From Coprinus comatus (Eukaryota > Basidiomycota > Agaricomycetes > Agaricales > Agaricaceae), in contig JAWPGT010000001.1 in the NCBI GenBank assembly GCA_034638255.1, positions 1,302,001 through 1,366,000 of the forward strand: a stretch of DNA of 64,000 nucleotides, in the 5' to 3' direction. Under the pieces are notes generated by a model. It was given only the letters and a program-made list of their open reading frames with translations. It ran no database searches and was not told the origin of the DNA. The translations under genes and the position numbers were made by a program. Of the stretch, positions 59,801 to 64,000 are shown piece after piece; positions within the stretch are counted from its first letter, which is position 1, and every line of letters begins with the position of its first letter.

Positions 59801-60743
59801 AAGTCCGGTTCATAGTCTGTGATGTCCTCTTCATGTAGCTGTACAAAATACGCCCGTCCGTCTGTGGTAATCCATACCTCTCCGGCCAAAGTTCGTATAT
59901 AAACCATTTTAGCAACAGCAACTGGAGATAACATTAAAGTCCATTATTCACTATATGCAGGGATACATACCATCACTTTCCTTTATCCAAGGAAAATCAT
60001 CCTGGTTCAAGATCCAGGTATCATAACTATATGCTCTTTGCTGAGAGTCGCCTTCTTGAGGCCATGGCATACGTTGAATAGTAGGTGGGTCATTAGTTGT
60101 AAAAACCAAATGGGTCTTCCGGGGCGAAACACTGAGACACATATAAGCACATTCGTTTCATGAATAACGAGGAGAAAACACACCTTAGTAGAGTTCCTTC
60201 CACACGCACGACTCCTTCGAATTGCAAGCTAAGCGACTGAAGCGGGTTGCCTTCTCCAGGACCAGCCAGGAACGTCCGCATAGTTTGCACAGGTAACGGC
60301 GGCATTTGGTATATATTGGTATCCCCTTCATAGTCCACCGTTAGAAGTACCAGATGTGATTCCGTTGTCTGTGAATAGTCTTGTTATTGTTACTGTAGCA
60401 CATAGATTAGAAAAAGTGTAGTAACCTGAATGATAATGCGGGTGCCATCTGCCGACCACCAAACATCCTTGTTCTCTCCATGGTCAATGATTGAATGGGG
60501 AGTGCGACACAAGAATGCCAGTACGGCTGCGGGCTGTGGCAGAGTTTGAATTGAGGTGCTGGAGTCGTGATGCCATTATATGCTACGTACTCGGACAGTC
60601 CAGATGGTTACACCGTTCCGAGTCAGGGTACAGAATAGAGACTTGCGGGGACTAGTGCATATGGCTATGAGGGGTTCCGGAGGGACGTTAGGAAGGGCAG
60701 GGATAGTAGAAAGGACTTTGGCTGCTGAGGTTGGGAAATACAT
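56899..60743 (-). CDS. RIC1: RIC1, subunit of the Ric1-Rgp1 Rab6/Ypt6 exchange factor
   Basis: Golgi guanine-nucleotide exchange factor subunit for Ypt6/Rab6. The start MYFPTSAAKVLSTIPALPN at 60743 and exon 1 end TRNGVTIWTVR match RIC1 N-termini. The first exon is 60743-60591 and exon 2 starts at 60533. Many short exons then encode WD-like beta-propeller repeats (for example SRPTGHVCALEWSSDGYVLAVGW, and YSSISADGRLVAIAGRRGLIHY near 58650). The C-terminal RIC1 domain contains HLLHYQLAAGQLKEAVIFASQYKN-type helices and CRQLLRFLHSIDETG. The stop is at 56899, close to the oxygenase gene start (same strand). About 20 exons; interior boundaries were not all resolved. Confidence 0.9.
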
Positions 60744-60993
60744 GAGACTAAAAGCCCAATATTCAATTCATGGAGTACAAAGTAAAGCCAAAGAGTTTTG
60801 ATGCGTTTGACATTCTCCCACCGATATCCTCAAAAAGCCATATTCATGTTGTGATATTACTATTACAATGCAAGCCACTTAGGCAGTGTATCGACCAGAG
60901 AAGTATAAATACTGGAGAGGGGGGGTAAAGACAAACAAAAAAAATAAAAGTGAGAGAACCAGAACTAAGGGTGAGAATACTATTCCGAGAATG

Positions 60994-61816
60994 TCAAGAA
61001 CGAGGTGGGTACATCCAAGACTTTAGCTTTTTCCATACACCAGTCTGCGATTGCGCATTCGACCCTTCAACGGCATGATGATTATGATATTCCTCGACAT
61101 GCGAAAGAGCATTCTCTCCTCCCAATGTCATCGGTTGAAGGCGAGACTGACGGATGAGGCTTAATATAAGAGATACACCTTCACGGGACTATAGAAACCT
61201 GTGTCAATATTAAACCACTTATTTTATTCAAAGACGTACCCGTTGTACATTGGCCTTGAATCGCGTCAAGCCATGGTTTTCAATCTTTTTCGTCATCCCC
61301 CATCCGAAACGGGAGAAGATGCGAGCCTCCGTTTGTTGCAAAGTTTGCCTGTGAAAGACAACGTTATATTTGCGCCTCGAATAGACCTAAATGATGCTTA
61401 CCCTTCAGAAGTTTGGCGGAATTGGACGGACTCTTCCACCCTCATTATTTTTACATGGTCCAGGTTACGAGTCCTACAATTCACAACCTTTCCAAACGGG
61501 TCCACCTCACTCTCCTCAATCACCCAGGACTCTGCCCTTGACATCATCCCCTGCGGAAACCATCGAGGAAGGTTACCCCGCTTCAGAATGAGACGTGTGG
61601 TGAGAAGTGTCCCCGAGGATGTTTGAGATCGTGATATCACGTCGCACGAAAGGACATGGGAGGCATAAGGGTTTGGGTAGCGCAAGAAAAAAGCAAGTGA
61701 GACGATTGGCCAGGGATCGCTGTGTCCAGTGTCAGCTACATATGTTTCCGTTTGTTGGAAAATGCAATAAACTTTGGCACATACTCGTACAGGAAGGATT
61801 GTGAAAAGAACTTCAT
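60994..61816 (-). CDS. UPS1: PRELI/UPS1-family mitochondrial lipid-transfer protein
   Basis: Carries phosphatidic acid across the mitochondrial intermembrane space with Mdm35, feeding cardiolipin synthesis. Four exons (61816-61785, 61719-61402, 61348-61240, 61188-60994), about 217 residues. The N-terminus MKFFSQSFLYDDPWPIVSLA and the core RYPNPYASHVLSCDV, LILKRGNLPRWFP, SRAESWVIEESEVDP and TRNLDHVKIMRVEESV are the PRELI/MSF1 domain. The third exon ends with a basic amphipathic helix (FGWGMTKKIENHGLTRFKANVQR). The C-terminal 60 residues are His/Gln-rich and poorly conserved. It is UPS1-like from the N-terminal MKFFSQSF; UPS2 is the alternative. Confidence 0.92.
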
Positions 61817-62098
61817 GGGCAACGATCCCAGGTTGTTTTATGAAGGCAAAGGGCACGGACGACCAGTGTGCTCAGCGTCGGGGGGAAGTAGAGGTGTAGT
61901 GAACAGAGTGTGGGGAATGTGTGGTGGGAGATTTCTGAATTTGTGACGACAGCTTCTTGGATGTCATCACGCTTGCTATCTTGGGATTCGGAAATTGCCT
62001 AGACCCTTCCGCGCTTGCAATTTATCCCTCCGCCGTCATTGTAGCGAATAGCAATTAGATATCGAGAGAATACACTCGGTATTAGTATCAGTATTATT

Positions 62099-63643
62099 CT
62101 AGATGTAAGTCTCATCCCACACCGCCCCGTCCTGGCCCACAAACATTCTAAGCCCGTCATGGGCTGGCCTTACCCAGAGTTCCTTGCCGTCGCCCTGGAC
62201 TCCCTGGATGAGCTCGATCCCCTCTCTCTCCGACTTGGTCAATTCTTCATCCTTTTTCAGCGTCCCTCCAACAACCTCTGTGATGGTCACATATTCCTCA
62301 TGCGCAACCTCGTGACCGAAGCCTGTCAAATAAGTTCTTGTGGCTCCAATTCTACGTGCAATCGCAATCGATTGTGCAACTCCGAGGTGTGATGTGTGTG
62401 GTCGAAGGCGCAAACAGTCCAATATTAGAGCCGGTAACCTTCCAGAAGATAGATTGCTGCGCAGCAATTTCCAAACCCGGTCGGGTATGTGAGAAACATC
62501 AGAGATGTATACTACATGCTCTTGAATCTTAAATCCGAAGCACAACAATGGATAGATCTTTTCTTTTCTTTGTTCCTCCACCTTTGCAGTAACGCCGTTA
62601 GCAAGGACCGGAGAAGGCTGCCTTGATGGTAGATTGCTATCCGTCTGGGTAGGTGTCGAAGGTAAAGTAGAATTTGGTGTAACAACATAAGCTGGCGGCG
62701 GAACTTTTGAGAAAATCCGACCATGATGAACTTGGTTTAACACCAGCAATGTAAGCATTGGCGAACAACATTTTAGAAAATTGGTTAGTGAGCGACTTAC
62801 TAGCAAATGGAGTGATTTTTACACCAGTATCCTCAATTTCAAAAGGTTCTCCATCACTGATGATATGATATTTGAAGTCTGGTACCTATGGTAAAGGATT
62901 AAAATTGAAAGAAAGTTTAATTTAGCGGCCAACTTACATCACCACCTCCAGAGGCAAACTCCTTCGATACAAGGTAGGGAAAGGAACGCTGAATTTCGGT
63001 GAAGGTCTCCTGCGATAAATACACATCGATGTGAGGCTGGATTGCACCATTCAGGGTCCATCCTGATGTTATCTTATCAGTAAAATTGCTAGACCACAAT
63101 ATCCTGCAGTATACCTCGGAGGTCATCAAGACCATTCATAGCTGCGAAGCGCCTGTGTTAATGATGCTCGAGAAGACGATAATAAGTCACCATACCATCC
63201 GCATGGGCATGAGTTATTAGTAGAGCATCAATTCTTCGCAGACCGTATTTAGGAAACCATTCGACGGCGGCAGCTTGAAAAGTTTTTCCAGCATCAATGA
63301 CAATAGTCCTGTTATAACGGAAAGCGATTGAGTTCTAGTTAGCGCCCAGCTAACACATCACCGTGACGCACGGCAGACGTCAGGTGAAGGGATACATGAA
63401 AATGGTCACACACAATGATCGTCCATCTTTTGCTTTTACACGCAATGCAGCACCTGTGTTTCTACGCACATTCTTCTTGCCCTCAGATGTGAATGTTGAC
63501 AGGCACGTTCTGCACGGTGCCTCTTTTCCCGGGTCATAGGTGAGGCAAGCAAGATGCGGTATGCTCGACGAACAGCCAGTCCCCAGAAAGACGAGTTCCA
63601 CTGGGTTACTTGAGGAGGCGCTGAAGCACGTTGAAGAAGACAT
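62099..63643 (-). CDS. Metallo-beta-lactamase-fold hydrolase (PhnP-like)
   Basis: Six exons (63643-63414, 63308-63196, 63141-63115, 63062-62938, 62885-62801, 62730-62099), about 403 residues. The core begins VELVFLGTGCSSSIPHL, then CRTCLS (possible metal or redox Cys pair), TIVIDAGKTF, and the metal motif THAHADAMNGLDDLR. A second His-containing strand FAIHHGRIFS, VVYISDVSHIP with Asp and DCLRLRPHTSHLG with His supply the remaining ligands. This order matches PhnP-like and related phosphodiesterases of the MBL fold. An insertion of about 60 residues, rich in Ser, Pro and Thr, lies between the fold halves. Exact substrate unknown. Confidence 0.85.
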
Positions 63644-64000
63644 GGGCTTGATAGCTGGGATGAGCAGGATAAGTTATAAGGACCCAAGGGCGCCTTTTTC
63701 GATCGGTGAGATTATTAATGGATTATTGAAGCAGAAACGATGGACCGGAGAATGGCTGATTGCGACTGATGGCATGCTTACGGGTATATATGCATGCGCC
63801 TTGTTGACATGACGCTGGAAAAGTAACAGTGCCACCATGTCATAGACTAGCGAACCTTCACCAGTGCCACTGGGAAATATATAATTCAAAATCCTGACGG
63901 AACGACTCAGACTGCCGATCAATGTCAACTACATTTCCTTTTGTCCATATATTAACCTTGTGTGCCTCGTTCCCGAGATAACGACTACATCAAAGACTTC
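63644..64000. other. Right-end intergenic stretch
   Basis: About 357 bp upstream of the MBL-fold gene. A minus-strand open frame of 84 codons (63674-63928) has no recognisable motif and is not called. A gene may begin beyond the window edge. Confidence 0.4.

Overview
The window is nuclear DNA of a filamentous basidiomycete, most likely an Agaricomycete. Genes are dense and intron-rich, with introns mostly 45-60 nt long and GT..AG bounded, and several exons are only 6-23 nt. Content also fits: ERG5 (ergosterol pathway), ATG26-type sterol glucosyltransferase, GH72 wall transferase, a SUR7/PalI protein, LAS1, RIC1, a PRELI/UPS1 protein and the expanded PIF1 helicases common in mushrooms. No bacterial, viral or organellar block was seen. 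Gene models were built by eye from exon phase and remembered family conservation. Exon edges are my reading, not cDNA evidence.

Layout. 1-434: 5' end of an acetyl-CoA transporter (SLC33A1 type), running off the left edge. 1.1-3.1 kb: a decayed cytochrome P450, convergent with intact ERG5 (3.3-5.1 kb). 6.4-12.8 kb: a small mitochondrial LEA-like protein with 11-residue repeats, ATP11, an NmrA-like reductase, LIP2 and an ammonium transporter. 13.0-21.8 kb: prenylcysteine oxidase, an F-box protein, a dienelactone-hydrolase-like protein, a DUF7702-like membrane protein and LAS1. 22.0-26.2 kb: a single-pass membrane protein with two related extracellular modules, and an YSC84/SH3 actin-patch protein with a 6-nt exon. 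26.3-33.5 kb: three PIF1 helicase loci, two intact and one pseudogene. 33.8-43.7 kb: an F-BAR/RhoGAP protein and a full-length ABCC transporter. 43.9-49.3 kb: an RRM plus zinc-knuckle protein, a GH72 glucanosyltransferase and a SUR7/PalI protein. 49.5-54.8 kb: sterol glucosyltransferase. 55.0-63.6 kb: a 2OG-Fe(II) oxygenase, RIC1, a PRELI/UPS1 protein and a metallo-beta-lactamase-fold protein.

Shared themes: sterol and membrane biology (ERG5, ATG26, SUR7/PalI, UPS1, RIC1, ABCC), mitochondrial function (ATP11, LIP2, UPS1, the LEA-like protein) and wall or actin-patch biology (GH72, YSC84, RhoGAP). They look like ordinary neighbours, not a biosynthetic cluster. The most unusual element is the PIF1 cluster: both intact proteins open with a small domain resembling the RNase H1 N-terminal (viroplasmin-type) fold, joined to a complete PIF1 helicase.
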